Source of the DNA: Pseudomonas sp. Irchel s3h17 | GTDB taxonomy: Bacteria > Pseudomonadota > Gammaproteobacteria > Pseudomonadales > Pseudomonadaceae | Direction: 5' to 3' | Assembly: GCF_900187505.1 (NCBI RefSeq) | Contig: NZ_FYDL01000004.1 | Coordinates: 195,359 to 259,358 of the forward strand | DNA: 64,000 nucleotides | Part shown: piece by piece, positions 1 to 10,584 of the stretch | Layout: each line of letters starts with the position of its first letter | How positions within the stretch are numbered: position 1 is the stretch's first letter | Notes under the pieces: generated by a model | Told to the model about the DNA's origin: nothing | The model's input: only the letters and a program-made list of their open reading frames with translations | Database searches by the model: none | Made by a program: the position numbers and the translations under genes

Positions 1-177
1 GCTGATCACGCCATCGGTGTTCGGGTGATTCAGGTTGCGGTTCAGTGAACTGGATTTGCTGACCTTGTCGCTGGTCTGGCCCAGGGTCAGGCTGGCGAAG
101 TTTTCGTCAGCGGCTTGAACAGCGGCGCTGGCGCCCAGTACGGTCATGGCCAGGATCAGTTTCTTGAAAGTAGTCAT
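1..177 (-). CDS. Outer-membrane beta-barrel protein, N-terminal part (cut by window edge)
   Basis: Fifty-nine residues are visible, beginning MTTFKKLILAMTVLGASAAV with a classical Sec signal peptide (basic start, hydrophobic core, cleavage after VQAAD-like Ala residues). The mature part (ENFASLTLGQTSDKVSKSS) resembles the start of small Pseudomonas outer-membrane barrels, but the barrel itself lies outside the window. An AGGAAA ribosome site sits 8 bases before the ATG. The promoter region carries four CTGAAC repeats at an 11-bp period (listed separately), suggesting control by an OmpR-family regulator. The family name is an inference from the N-terminus only. Confidence 0.7.
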   Translation of the reverse strand, partial: MTTFKKLILAMTVLGASAAVQAADENFASLTLGQTSDKVSKSSSLNRNLNHPNTDGVIS

Positions 178-237
178 AGTGTGTTTCCTCGTTCGCATCG
201 TGCTGTAGGGGGATGCGTGCAGGTTAACCACCCACCA

Positions 238-276
238 CTGAACTCCTCCTGAACACGCGCTGAACCTCGGCTGAAC
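238..276 (-). promoter_or_regulatory. Four tandem GTTCAG repeats, exact 11-bp period
   Basis: On the plus strand CTGAAC occurs at 238-243, 249-254, 260-265 and 271-276, each 11 bases from the next; read towards the barrel gene this is GTTCAG-N5 four times. Tandem hexamers with N5 spacing are the usual target of dimeric OmpR/PhoB-family response regulators. The array ends about 60 bases before the start codon of the barrel gene, a normal place for an activator. Which regulator binds is unknown; an RstA-like one is encoded 2.5 kb away. Confidence 0.55.
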
Positions 277-372
277 GAGTTCGACGGCGCTGAATCCACT
301 GCGCGGGCCCCTGCCGAAGGATCACGCACCCCAGGGCTATCCAGCCCCAGGCCAACCCGGCAAAATGCCGAT

Positions 373-1098
373 ATGAACTCGCTCCCCCCTATCCCCGCTT
401 GCTGCACGCCCCTCGACGCCCACTGGCCGTTGCCTGATGCACTGCCCGGCACGGTATTGCTCAGTACCCGGTTCGATTCGTCCCGCCTGGAATACGAGGA
501 TTTCCGCCGCTGCACCATCGAGCCGCCCCCCAGTATCCAGCGCTCGGTCGCCAAGCGTCAGGCCGAGTTTCTCGCCGGACGGGTGTGCGCACGCGCCGCA
601 CTGCAGCAACTGGAAGGGCTGGGCTGTGTACCGGCCATTGGCGAGGATCGTGCACCGGTCTGGCCAGCACACATATGCGGCTCGATCACCCACAGCACCG
701 GCCGGGCCGCCGCGATCGTTGCCCACAAGGCGCAGTGGCGAGGCCTGGGCATGGACCTGGAAAACCTGCTCAGCACCGAACGCGCCGAGCGCCTGGCCGG
801 TGAGATTCTCACCCCTTGCGAACTCGAGCGCATGGCGGCAGATAGCCGGGAGCAACGGGCGTTACGGGTCACCCTGACCTTTTCAGTCAAGGAAAGCCTA
901 TTCAAGGCGCTCTACCCCATCGTGCAAAAACGCTTCTACTTCGAGCATGCACAGGTGCTGGAGTGGACTGAGGACGGGCATGTACGCCTGCGCCTGCTGA
1001 CGGACCTGTCCAGTGAGTGGCATAACGGCAAGGAGCTGGACGCGCAGTTCGGGATGAAGGACGGGCAGTTGCTGAGCCTGGTCAGCATCAAGGCCTGA
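373..1098 (+). CDS. 4'-phosphopantetheinyl transferase (PcpS/EntD type)
   Basis: This 241-residue cytoplasmic enzyme moves phosphopantetheine from coenzyme A to a serine of carrier proteins (fatty-acid ACP, siderophore synthetases). The family motifs are in order: KRQAEFLAGR at 61-70, GSITHS at 103-108, GMDLE at 126-130 (Asp and Glu as magnesium ligands) and FSVKESLFKALYP at 170-182. It is longer than Sfp-core enzymes because of the N-terminal extension seen in EntD/PcpS. It stands alone, ends 4 bases from the convergent rstB-like gene, and has no strong Shine-Dalgarno sequence. In Pseudomonas one such enzyme commonly serves both primary and secondary metabolism. Confidence 0.9.
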   Translation: MNSLPPIPACCTPLDAHWPLPDALPGTVLLSTRFDSSRLEYEDFRRCTIEPPPSIQRSVAKRQAEFLAGRVCARAALQQLEGLGCVPAIGEDRAPVWPAHICGSITHSTGRAAAIVAHKAQWRGLGMDLENLLSTERAERLAGEILTPCELERMAADSREQRALRVTLTFSVKESLFKALYPIVQKRFYFEHAQVLEWTEDGHVRLRLLTDLSSEWHNGKELDAQFGMKDGQLLSLVSIKA

Positions 1099-1102
1099 AC
1101 CC

Positions 1103-2719
1103 TCAGCGCTCGGCTTTTTCCTGATTGCGCGGCCAACTCAGGCTGAAACACGCCCCGCCCAGGTTTTTGCTGTTGCTGATCAATGCCCGGCCACCGTGCC
1201 AGTGCACGATTCGGCGCACGATAGACAACCCTAGCCCGTGACCACCCGAGGCTCGGGTGCGGCTGTCGTCGAGGCGCAAAAACGGCGTGAAGATTTTTTC
1301 CCAGGCACTTTCCGGCACGCCCGGGCCGTCGTCCTCGACGTCGACGCGACACCGTTGCTGGCCCACCTGATAACTGATCGAGACCTGCGCCTGGGCATGA
1401 CGCATGGCGTTGCCCACCAGATTCTGCAGCGCACGATGCAGATAGCGCGGTTCGGCTTCGACCCAGGCACCGTCACAATCGGCCGCCGACAGGCACAGTC
1501 CGCGCTGCACCGTCACGTTGGCCCGCAGCGGCGCCAGCTCGCTGATCACCTGATTGATCAGGGCATCCAGGTCCACCCGCTGGAAGTTCAGTGCCGGCGA
1601 GCCCTGCTCCAGTCGCGCATAAGTGAGCATTTCATCCACCAGGCCATCCAGGTCCTGGATGTCGTGATCCATGCCTTCGAGGTACTTGTCGCGCGCCTGC
1701 GGCGTGGTTGCCGAACCGATCATTTCCAGGCCAAAACGCAATCGCGCAACGGGCGTGCGCAGTTCATGGGACACCGCGCGCACCAGCTCGCGCTGAATTG
1801 CCAGCAGTTGCTGCAGATGTTCGGCCATCCCGTTGAAGGCGGCTGCCAGGCGGCCGACCGAGTCCGCGCCACGTGTCGGCACCCGGGTCTCCAGGCTGCC
1901 CTTGGCAATTCGCGTCGCGGCCGACTCCAGGCCACTGAGCCGACGCTCCAGTTGTCGCACCAGCAAATAGACGATCAAGCCGATCAGGCTCAGCCCCAGC
2001 GCCGCGATCAAGATCAGCCACTCCGGCGGATAAGGGTTCATCTGATACAGCGGGCCGATTTCCAGTACCCACGGCGTGCCCACCATCCCGGAAAATACCC
2101 GGATCGAATCGCCGCCCTTGCCCAGCGCCATCACCGTGTCGCCCTCGGACACACGACGTCGCTGGTCCTCGTCCATGTCGGCCTGGTCCACCGTGACCAG
2201 GTTCAGCTCGAAGCCGAACCCCTTGTCCCTCTTCAAGGACTCCAGGCGCTTGGGCTGTTCAGCCACCGGGTAGCGCACCAACTCGTCGGCCAGCAGGTAA
2301 ATAGTCGCCCGCGCCAGTTGCTCGCTGATCTGCTGCACCTCCCCGGTGAGCACCAACTGCTCCTTGTCGCTGACCAGGCGGTAGACCTTGGCCGCGTGCG
2401 GGCCTGTCTGCTCCACCAGCGCCTGGCCACGCAGCACACGGGTGCGCTGCCCCAGGTCGAGATCCGTCTGGCTGAAGGTCTGCACGCTCAACGGAATGCC
2501 CAGCAAACGCTCCCACACCAGCAGCGCCCGATGACGCTCGGTCTCGTTCATCGGCCGCAGGTTGTCGGCCATCAGCGAAAACGTGCCATGGGCCAGTCGC
2601 TCCCGGTATTGCTCGCTGCGCACCTCATTGAGCAGGTGCAAGGCCAGCACCCCGAGCACGGCCACCAGTATCAGCGCAGCGCACATGCCGCCGTAGATGC
2701 GCAGGAAGATCGAGTTCAC
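1103..2719 (-). CDS. Sensor histidine kinase, RstB-like
   Basis: This 538-residue inner-membrane kinase has an N-terminal membrane helix (about 8-30), a periplasmic sensor of about 200 residues, a second helix (234-256), a HAMP linker, and a HisKA domain with the phospho-acceptor His318 in RAVSHELRTPVARLRFG. The HATPase_c domain follows, with N box (NLVGNAMRHA), G1 (DDGPGVP) and G2 (GHGLGLSIV). Its start codon overlaps the stop of the upstream response regulator by 4 bases (ATGA), so the two are translated together. N-terminus and partner resemble E. coli RstB; the signal sensed is not known. Confidence 0.9.
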   Translation of the reverse strand: MNSIFLRIYGGMCAALILVAVLGVLALHLLNEVRSEQYRERLAHGTFSLMADNLRPMNETERHRALLVWERLLGIPLSVQTFSQTDLDLGQRTRVLRGQALVEQTGPHAAKVYRLVSDKEQLVLTGEVQQISEQLARATIYLLADELVRYPVAEQPKRLESLKRDKGFGFELNLVTVDQADMDEDQRRRVSEGDTVMALGKGGDSIRVFSGMVGTPWVLEIGPLYQMNPYPPEWLILIAALGLSLIGLIVYLLVRQLERRLSGLESAATRIAKGSLETRVPTRGADSVGRLAAAFNGMAEHLQQLLAIQRELVRAVSHELRTPVARLRFGLEMIGSATTPQARDKYLEGMDHDIQDLDGLVDEMLTYARLEQGSPALNFQRVDLDALINQVISELAPLRANVTVQRGLCLSAADCDGAWVEAEPRYLHRALQNLVGNAMRHAQAQVSISYQVGQQRCRVDVEDDGPGVPESAWEKIFTPFLRLDDSRTRASGGHGLGLSIVRRIVHWHGGRALISNSKNLGGACFSLSWPRNQEKAER

Positions 2720-3441
2720 AGGGGCTGGTCTGCACAGGCTTCGGGAACGAACAGGTAGCCCTTGCTGCGAATGGTCTTGATCAGGCGCGGGTGTTCCGGG
2801 TCATCGCCTATTTTCGGGCGGATCCTGGAAATGCGTACATCGATGGAGCGGTCCTGGCCGTCATAGCCAATGCCGCGCAGTGCGGTAAAAATCTCTTCGC
2901 GGGACAGAATCCGCCCGGCGTTGGCTACCAGCAGCCACAGCAGGTCGAACTCGGCACTGGTCAACTCGATGCCGTTGCCATGCAGCCAGGCCTCGCGCAA
3001 CGCGTGGTCGACCACCAACGGGCCGAACTGCAAACGACGGAGCTTCTCGGGAGCCGCCGGCTCGGGCGCCTCGCTACGCCGCAGCAACGCCTGGATACGC
3101 GCCAGCAACAAGCGTGGACGTACCGGTTTGCACACGTAGTCGTCGGCCCCCATGTCCAGGCCCTGGATCTGGTCCATGTCGTCGGTACGTGCGGTGAGCA
3201 TCAGGATCGGTCCGTCGTAGCGATCACGAACCTTGCGGCAAATCGTCAAACCGTCTTCGCCGGGGAGCATCAGGTCAAGGATCACCAGGTCCGGTTGCTC
3301 GTCGATGATCCGCGCCGCCGCCAACGCGCCATTGCCTTCGATGGCAACACGCAGTCCATTGCTTTCCAGGTACTCACGAGTCAACTCAGCCAGGCGCTGG
3401 TCATCCTCGACAATCAATACCTGCCAGGCTTCTTGCTCCAC
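2716..3441 (-). CDS. Response regulator, OmpR/PhoB family (RstA-like)
   Basis: This 241-residue DNA-binding regulator has a receiver domain with acidic residues at 12-14, phospho-acceptor Asp56 (VILDLMLPGEDG) and Lys105 (KPVRP). The C-terminal winged helix runs from about 130 to 235 (LTSAEFDLLWLL; ILSREEIF; DVRISRIRPKIGDD). It is the first gene of the pair and overlaps the kinase gene by 4 bases. OmpR-family proteins bind direct hexamer repeats with N5 spacing, which makes the repeat array at 238-276 a possible target, though nothing in the sequence proves it. Confidence 0.92.
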   Translation of the reverse strand: MEQEAWQVLIVEDDQRLAELTREYLESNGLRVAIEGNGALAAARIIDEQPDLVILDLMLPGEDGLTICRKVRDRYDGPILMLTARTDDMDQIQGLDMGADDYVCKPVRPRLLLARIQALLRRSEAPEPAAPEKLRRLQFGPLVVDHALREAWLHGNGIELTSAEFDLLWLLVANAGRILSREEIFTALRGIGYDGQDRSIDVRISRIRPKIGDDPEHPRLIKTIRSKGYLFVPEACADQPL

Positions 3442-3732
3442 GGGTGACCTCTGCTTGCCAGAACACTATTAAGGAAGAATCCACCCGTCTTTTTGTAATG
3501 ATTGGCGTGGATAAAACTGCATGGGCAGCAGCCGATTGTAGCAACGCCTCCCCTCGAGAACACAAGCTGGCAAATGCGCTCGGTAACTGCATTATTTTGT
3601 GGTAGGGTTCGCGCCCGCAAAAATCCGCCCCAGGCTATTTCCCAGGGTAAAAAACAGTGACAAACGGTCTACCCCAGCAAGGTCGCGGCCTACACGACGA
3701 TCGACCGTTTCATACACATTTTACGCACAGCT

Positions 3733-3741
3733 TTATCCACA
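3733..3741 (+). promoter_or_regulatory. DnaA box upstream of nrdA
   Basis: TTATCCACA, a perfect consensus DnaA box, lies 445 bases before the nrdA start codon and just upstream of the presumed promoter. DnaA is known to control nrdAB in E. coli through such boxes. A single box in the nrdA promoter region fits regulation rather than a replication origin. Confidence 0.55.
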
Positions 3742-3750
3742 GGTAGTACG

Positions 3751-3780
3751 TTGCAATCACCCCCTAAAACGCATTATCTT
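3751..3780 (+). promoter_or_regulatory. Candidate nrdA promoter
   Basis: TTGCAA (3751-3756) and TATCTT (3775-3780) are 18 bases apart and form a modest sigma-70 type promoter. The -10 lies inside the first NrdR-like box, as expected for a repressor site. If real, transcription starts near 3787 and nrdA has a leader of about 390 bases. Confidence 0.4.
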
Positions 3781-3815
3781 GTAGCTCAAGTTCAAAAAAT
3801 CCCTAGATGTAGGGT
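3769..3815 (+). promoter_or_regulatory. Pair of NrdR-box-like sites
   Basis: CATTATCTTG (3772-3781) and CTAGATGTAG (3803-3812) each match 8 of 10 positions of the core CWATATATWG of the NrdR box. Their starts are 31 bases apart, three helical turns, which is the spacing known for paired NrdR boxes. NrdR is the nucleotide-sensing repressor of ribonucleotide reductase genes. Position and spacing support the call; the sequence matches alone would be weak. Confidence 0.55.
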
Positions 3816-4145
3816 TTCGAGCTGAAAACCAAACACAAATCAGACAAGAAACTCAAGTGCTTTTCTTGCATGTTTTTGGTTGAACCAAACGCTTTTTCAG
3901 AAGCCCAAACCGCTCCCGCGGATGGCGACCGTTTTCCAGCTCAAAACAGCGAAAACGGTACGGGTGTTGCAGTCATTTACTGTCACCCAAACGGAATCCG
4001 GTTTTCAGCCCCTGGCTTGAAACCAAAGACTTCGGCATGGAAGCGGCGCACGACAGCCCCTTCCTACTGTCCCGAAGTTGTTATGTCCGGCGCTTGCCGG
4101 TTGTAGTGCTTCAGGACGGAACGGTGGGCACCGTGATGGTGCCCA
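3813..4145 (+). promoter_or_regulatory. Hairpin-rich 5' leader of nrdA
   Basis: This stretch between the NrdR-like boxes and the nrdA ribosome site is packed with inverted repeats: 3813-3817/3826-3830; 3845-3851/3862-3868; 3875-3889 (15-bp odd palindrome TTTGGTTGAACCAAA); 3928-3936/3951-3959 (9 bp perfect); 3962-3966/3984-3988 enclosing 3970-3973/3979-3982; 4029-4035/4072-4078 enclosing 4052-4056/4067-4071; 4087-4091/4096-4100; and 4125-4132/4138-4145 (8 bp perfect, 5-base loop) ending 18 bases before the GGAG site. The last stem competes with 4121-4125/4130-4134. There is no convincing open reading frame. A cis-acting RNA is possible; I know of no named family that it matches. Confidence 0.45.
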
Positions 4146-4177
4146 AACAAACATAGAGAATGTGGAGACACCCCCCC

Positions 4178-7072
<2,895 letters not shown>

Positions 7073-7080
7073 GCTGAGCC

Positions 7081-7146
7081 GGCAGGCGCCGCAAGGCGCC
7101 TGCCTGAAACCCCCGATAGACCCCCTGGGTTTATCGGGGGTTTTCT
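7081..7146 (+). terminator. nrdA terminator, preceded by a GCAA-tetraloop hairpin
   Basis: A perfect 10-bp hairpin with a GCAA loop (7081-7090/7095-7104) is followed at once by a 12-bp stem 7107-7118/7132-7143 ending in a T-rich tract. The second is a textbook rho-independent terminator. Confidence 0.9.
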
Positions 7147-7265
7147 TTTGCCCCGGGAAAAGCGCTGACACCCCGCACCCGCCTCCACGCAAACCGGAGC
7201 AACGTGCGTCTACGCCCTCCCCCCCAAGCAACGGCTACACGGCCTCCAGAGGCTTTGTGCAGACG

Positions 7266-7292
7266 AAAAAAAACGCCTCTTGCGAGGCGTTT
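7266..7292 (-). terminator. Terminator of the algU-mucABD operon
   Basis: Stem 7271-7279/7284-7292 with loop TTGC is followed on the minus strand by a run of T (plus-strand A at 7266-7270). It lies just past the mucD stop codon, itself inside a small palindrome (GAGTAACC/GGTTACTC). Confidence 0.88.
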
Positions 7293-7314
7293 CTTTTACA
7301 AGCGAGTAACCGGG

Positions 7315-8748
7315 TTACTCAGCCAGCTTGAAGGTAATGAAGCTGGCACGACCCTGACGCAGAACCCGCATCGACACCGAACGGTTCTTCGGCAACGCCT
7401 TGGCGATCTCCGTGAACTCCTTGGCCGAACCGATGGCCTGGTTGTTCAGGTGGGTGATCACATCGCCTGGCTGCAAGCCAATCAGCGCGGCAGGACCTTC
7501 CAGCACTTCCTTGATCACAACGCCGCTCTTGAGGTCGAACGCTTTCTTCTGCTCATCGCTGAGCTCGACCACGGCCACGCCCAGGCGATTGCTGCTGCGC
7601 TCGACACCGGATTTATTAGCAAGGGCATCGAGCTCTTTGCCTTCTTCCGGAATCGCCCCGACGGTCAGCTCGACGTTTTTGCGCTTACCGTCGCGAATCA
7701 CTTCAAGATTGGCCTTGGCGCCGGCCTTCAGCGCACCCACCAGGTGAGGCAGGTCCGCCGACATGACAATCGGCTGATCGTTCATGGTCAGAATCACGTC
7801 ACCGACCTGCAAGCCACCCTTGGCGGCCGGACCATCGTCCTGAATCTGGGCCACCAGCGCACCGGCCGGCTTGTCCAGGCCAAAGGACTCGGCGAGATCC
7901 TTGTTCACTTCCTGGATGACCACGCCCAACCAGCCACGACTCACCTTGCCACCGGCTTTCAGCTGATTGGAGACATCCATGGCAACGTCGATCGGGATGG
8001 CGAACGAAACGCCCATGAAACCACCGGAGCGGGTGTAGATCTGCGAGTTGATCCCCACCACTTCGCCCGCCAGGTTGAACAGCGGACCACCGGAGTTACC
8101 CGGGTTGATCGGCACGTCGGTCTGGATGAACGGTACATAGTTCTCGTTCGGCAGGCTGCGCCCGATGGCGCTGACGATACCTTGCGTCACGGTGTGGTCA
8201 AAGCCGAACGGCGAACCGATGGCCACGACCCATTGCCCGGCTTTCAGGTCCTGGGACTTGCCCAACTTCAGGACCGGCAGGTCCTTGCCTTCGACTTTCA
8301 GCAGCGCCACGTCGGAACGTGGGTCAGTGCCAACCACTTTGGCCTTGAGCTCGCTGCGGTCCGCCAGGCGCACGATAATTTCGTCCGCATCGGCGATCAC
8401 ATGGTTGTTGGTCAGGACATAGCCATCAGGCGAGATGATGAACCCCGAACCGAGGGATTGCGCTTCACGCTGGCGATCACCACGAGGGGGGCGCGTCTGA
8501 GGCGGCATGCCACGCTCGAAAAACTCGCGCAGCATCGGCGGCAAGCCTTCCAGGTCAGGCATCTGCTGACTGGATACCTTGCGCTCGGGCAGTTTCTGGG
8601 TGGTACTGATGTTCACCACCGCGGGTGAGGCCTCCTCAACCAGCTGTGTGAAGTCAGGCAGCTCGGCTGCCTGGGCAGTGACGGCCTGACCCAGCACCAG
8701 CACAGAGGCAAAAATGGTCAGGTAGGATTTCAAACGTGGTATCGACAT
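7315..8748 (-). CDS. mucD: Periplasmic serine endoprotease MucD (DegP/HtrA family)
   Basis: The 477-residue protein begins MSIPRLKSYLTIFASVLVLG with a signal peptide cleaved after AQA. The trypsin-like domain shows the triad His (NNHVIAD), Asp (SDVALLK) and Ser (GNSGGP), followed by two PDZ domains (about 260-350 and 370-470). It degrades misfolded envelope proteins and damps AlgU activation. It is the last gene of the alg sigma operon, ending at a terminator. The frame stays open 71 codons further upstream, but the chosen start has a GGGAG site and gives a proper signal peptide. Confidence 0.95.
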   Translation of the reverse strand: MSIPRLKSYLTIFASVLVLGQAVTAQAAELPDFTQLVEEASPAVVNISTTQKLPERKVSSQQMPDLEGLPPMLREFFERGMPPQTRPPRGDRQREAQSLGSGFIISPDGYVLTNNHVIADADEIIVRLADRSELKAKVVGTDPRSDVALLKVEGKDLPVLKLGKSQDLKAGQWVVAIGSPFGFDHTVTQGIVSAIGRSLPNENYVPFIQTDVPINPGNSGGPLFNLAGEVVGINSQIYTRSGGFMGVSFAIPIDVAMDVSNQLKAGGKVSRGWLGVVIQEVNKDLAESFGLDKPAGALVAQIQDDGPAAKGGLQVGDVILTMNDQPIVMSADLPHLVGALKAGAKANLEVIRDGKRKNVELTVGAIPEEGKELDALANKSGVERSSNRLGVAVVELSDEQKKAFDLKSGVVIKEVLEGPAALIGLQPGDVITHLNNQAIGSAKEFTEIAKALPKNRSVSMRVLRQGRASFITFKLAE

Positions 8749-8998
8749 ACGGCTCCCGTTACGACGAGCAGGGTTAAGCGATATGGAGCAATAAACACCG
8801 GGAAAACATGCACCGGTACTTTTGTTCCGGGAACAACTATACAAGGCCAGAGCCGAGGGACCCTGACCTATAAAAAAATTTAAGGTTTTTTGCAAATTGA
8901 AATGCTCACCAAACATTTCGACAGCTCGATTGCGACGTGGACATTGACTGACCTTGTGCACAAACGAGCTGTCGTTCGATCAGCGTCACCGGATCGAC

Positions 8999-9958
8999 TT
9001 ACTGCTTGACCGTAGCGGCGTCGGTGCGCATGGAGAGCGCAATCCGCTCAGCGGTACCGATGGGGATTTCCCCCACTACCGTGACCATGATCTCGCCCTT
9101 GGGAGTGGTCAGGCGCCGGGAAACGGCAACGGTTGGCCCCAGCTGAGTACGGGTATCGGTGACCGTTGCGCCATTGAGCGGCTCAAGGAATACCGAAAAG
9201 CGTGCCAGGCCATCGTCATACATCAGGCTGCTGACTTGGGCCTTGGTCTGGGGATCCTTGTGTGCGCCACTGGCGGTCAGCTCAAAGCCCGGCGGTAACC
9301 AGTCGGAATGCCAGTCCTGAGCGGCTTTGACAGCAGACGCCTTGTCGCCCTCGAGCACCACGGGCTTGCACTCGGCAGTGGCCTGCAGATCGTGATCGGT
9401 CGGTACGTCGGCCGTGTCCAGGCGAGTGAACTGGAATCGCTCCAGCAACTGCCCTTTTTCATTCAGCAACAATGACTTCAATGGCAGGCCGGTTTCGCGA
9501 TCCAGGTGCAGTTCGAAACCATAACGATGCTGGTCACGGGGCGTCAGCGCAACAATCACTGCTGGCCGCCCGGCCACGCGCGACTTGCCGATGACGGCAA
9601 GGTCGTACCAATTCTTGAGCTTTTGCGAGTCCAGCGCACGAGCAGAGGTATCGGGCGTATCCCCCAGCCCCGCCACCAGGTTACCGCTGACGCATTGAGT
9701 ATGCCCATCAATGCGTACGACTTCCTGGGCCGAGCCGTCGAGCTGAAGCAAACGCTCGAGGACTTTGCCTTCCTGGACACGATGCCAGATGGTGTGGGTA
9801 GAAAAACTACCGTTACGCTCGTAAACGAAAGTGCCTTGAAAGCTTTGCTGCTGCTCGGCCTGGCTCAGACGGGTCAACCATTCCTGAGCCTCATCGGCAT
9901 GGGCTGGAACAACAAACCAGCCGCTAAGCAAAAGCGTAAGTAGAGGTATGGCGCGCAT
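8999..9958 (-). CDS. mucB: Sigma factor AlgU regulatory protein MucB (RseB family)
   Basis: The 319-residue periplasmic protein has a signal peptide (MRAIPLLTLLLSGWF..AHA). The large MucB/RseB N-terminal domain starts at WLTRLSQAEQQQSFQGTFVY and a smaller C-terminal domain runs from about 210. It binds the periplasmic end of MucA and shields it from the site-1 protease until lipid or LPS signals arrive. A strong AAGGAGG site precedes the ATG, only 8 bases after mucA. The next gene is mucD, 250 bases on; the mucC of P. aeruginosa is not there. Confidence 0.95.
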   Translation of the reverse strand: MRAIPLLTLLLSGWFVVPAHADEAQEWLTRLSQAEQQQSFQGTFVYERNGSFSTHTIWHRVQEGKVLERLLQLDGSAQEVVRIDGHTQCVSGNLVAGLGDTPDTSARALDSQKLKNWYDLAVIGKSRVAGRPAVIVALTPRDQHRYGFELHLDRETGLPLKSLLLNEKGQLLERFQFTRLDTADVPTDHDLQATAECKPVVLEGDKASAVKAAQDWHSDWLPPGFELTASGAHKDPQTKAQVSSLMYDDGLARFSVFLEPLNGATVTDTRTQLGPTVAVSRRLTTPKGEIMVTVVGEIPIGTAERIALSMRTDAATVKQ

Positions 9959-9966
9959 GATCCTCC

Positions 9967-10554
9967 TTAACGGTTTTCCAGGCTCGCTGCACGAGCGTAA
10001 GGCAGGGCACTTTCAGTGCCTTTGAGTGCAGCTTGTTGAGCATGTTGACGCAAATAGCCTGGCAGACGCTGATCGTGCCAGCCTGGCTGACCTTGCAATA
10101 CGCCATTGGCCATGGGACCCGTGGCTTGCGAACCTTCATTGTAGCCTGCCAATACGGCGGGGCCTTTGACTTGAGGAACGCTCAGGCCAGGTTGAGTCGA
10201 TTGCTGGGCCAGTTCGACACCGGCGATCTCGTCCTGGTTGTACAGGCGCACACCCGCCAGGACAGCAAGAGTCACCGAAGCGGCTACCGCCAGGCGACCC
10301 AGGCTACGCCAAGGTCCACGACTGGCTTTTGCCGGCACGGCTTCGTCAGCCAGCGCGGCCGAAACGGCCGAAGCAAGGTCAAGACGCGGGATCAGCAAGT
10401 CCTTGTGCATGACGGCACGAGCGATCTGGTAGCGAGCCCAGGTTTCGCGGGTTTCAACATCGTCAAAGGCATTCAATACCCGACGCAATTCCAGTTCGTC
10501 CGCTTCGTTATCCATCACTGCGGACAGCGATTCCTGCAGGGCTTCACGACTCAT
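9967..10554 (-). CDS. mucA: Anti-sigma factor MucA
   Basis: The 195-residue inner-membrane protein holds AlgU inactive. The N-terminal cytoplasmic anti-sigma domain (MSREALQESLSAVMDNEADELELRRVL) is followed by a membrane helix at about 88-105 ([20 protein letters not shown]) and a periplasmic tail that MucB binds. The reading frame is full length, so this strain does not carry the truncation that makes clinical P. aeruginosa mucoid. It lies 30 bases after algU in the same operon, with AGAGGA before the ATG. Confidence 0.96.
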   Translation of the reverse strand: MSREALQESLSAVMDNEADELELRRVLNAFDDVETRETWARYQIARAVMHKDLLIPRLDLASAVSAALADEAVPAKASRGPWRSLGRLAVAASVTLAVLAGVRLYNQDEIAGVELAQQSTQPGLSVPQVKGPAVLAGYNEGSQATGPMANGVLQGQPGWHDQRLPGYLRQHAQQAALKGTESALPYARAASLENR

Positions 10555-10584
10555 GGCGTTCCTCTCTTGGCTGTCGCCGCTGTC

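Noticed and set aside
3733-3741. DnaA box as part of a replication origin
   Set aside because: Only one box, no AT-rich unwinding element cluster, and no dnaA, dnaN or gyrB nearby; promoter control is simpler.
7081-7104. GCAA-tetraloop hairpin after nrdA as a separate small RNA
   Set aside because: It abuts the terminator and has no promoter of its own; part of the nrdA 3' end.
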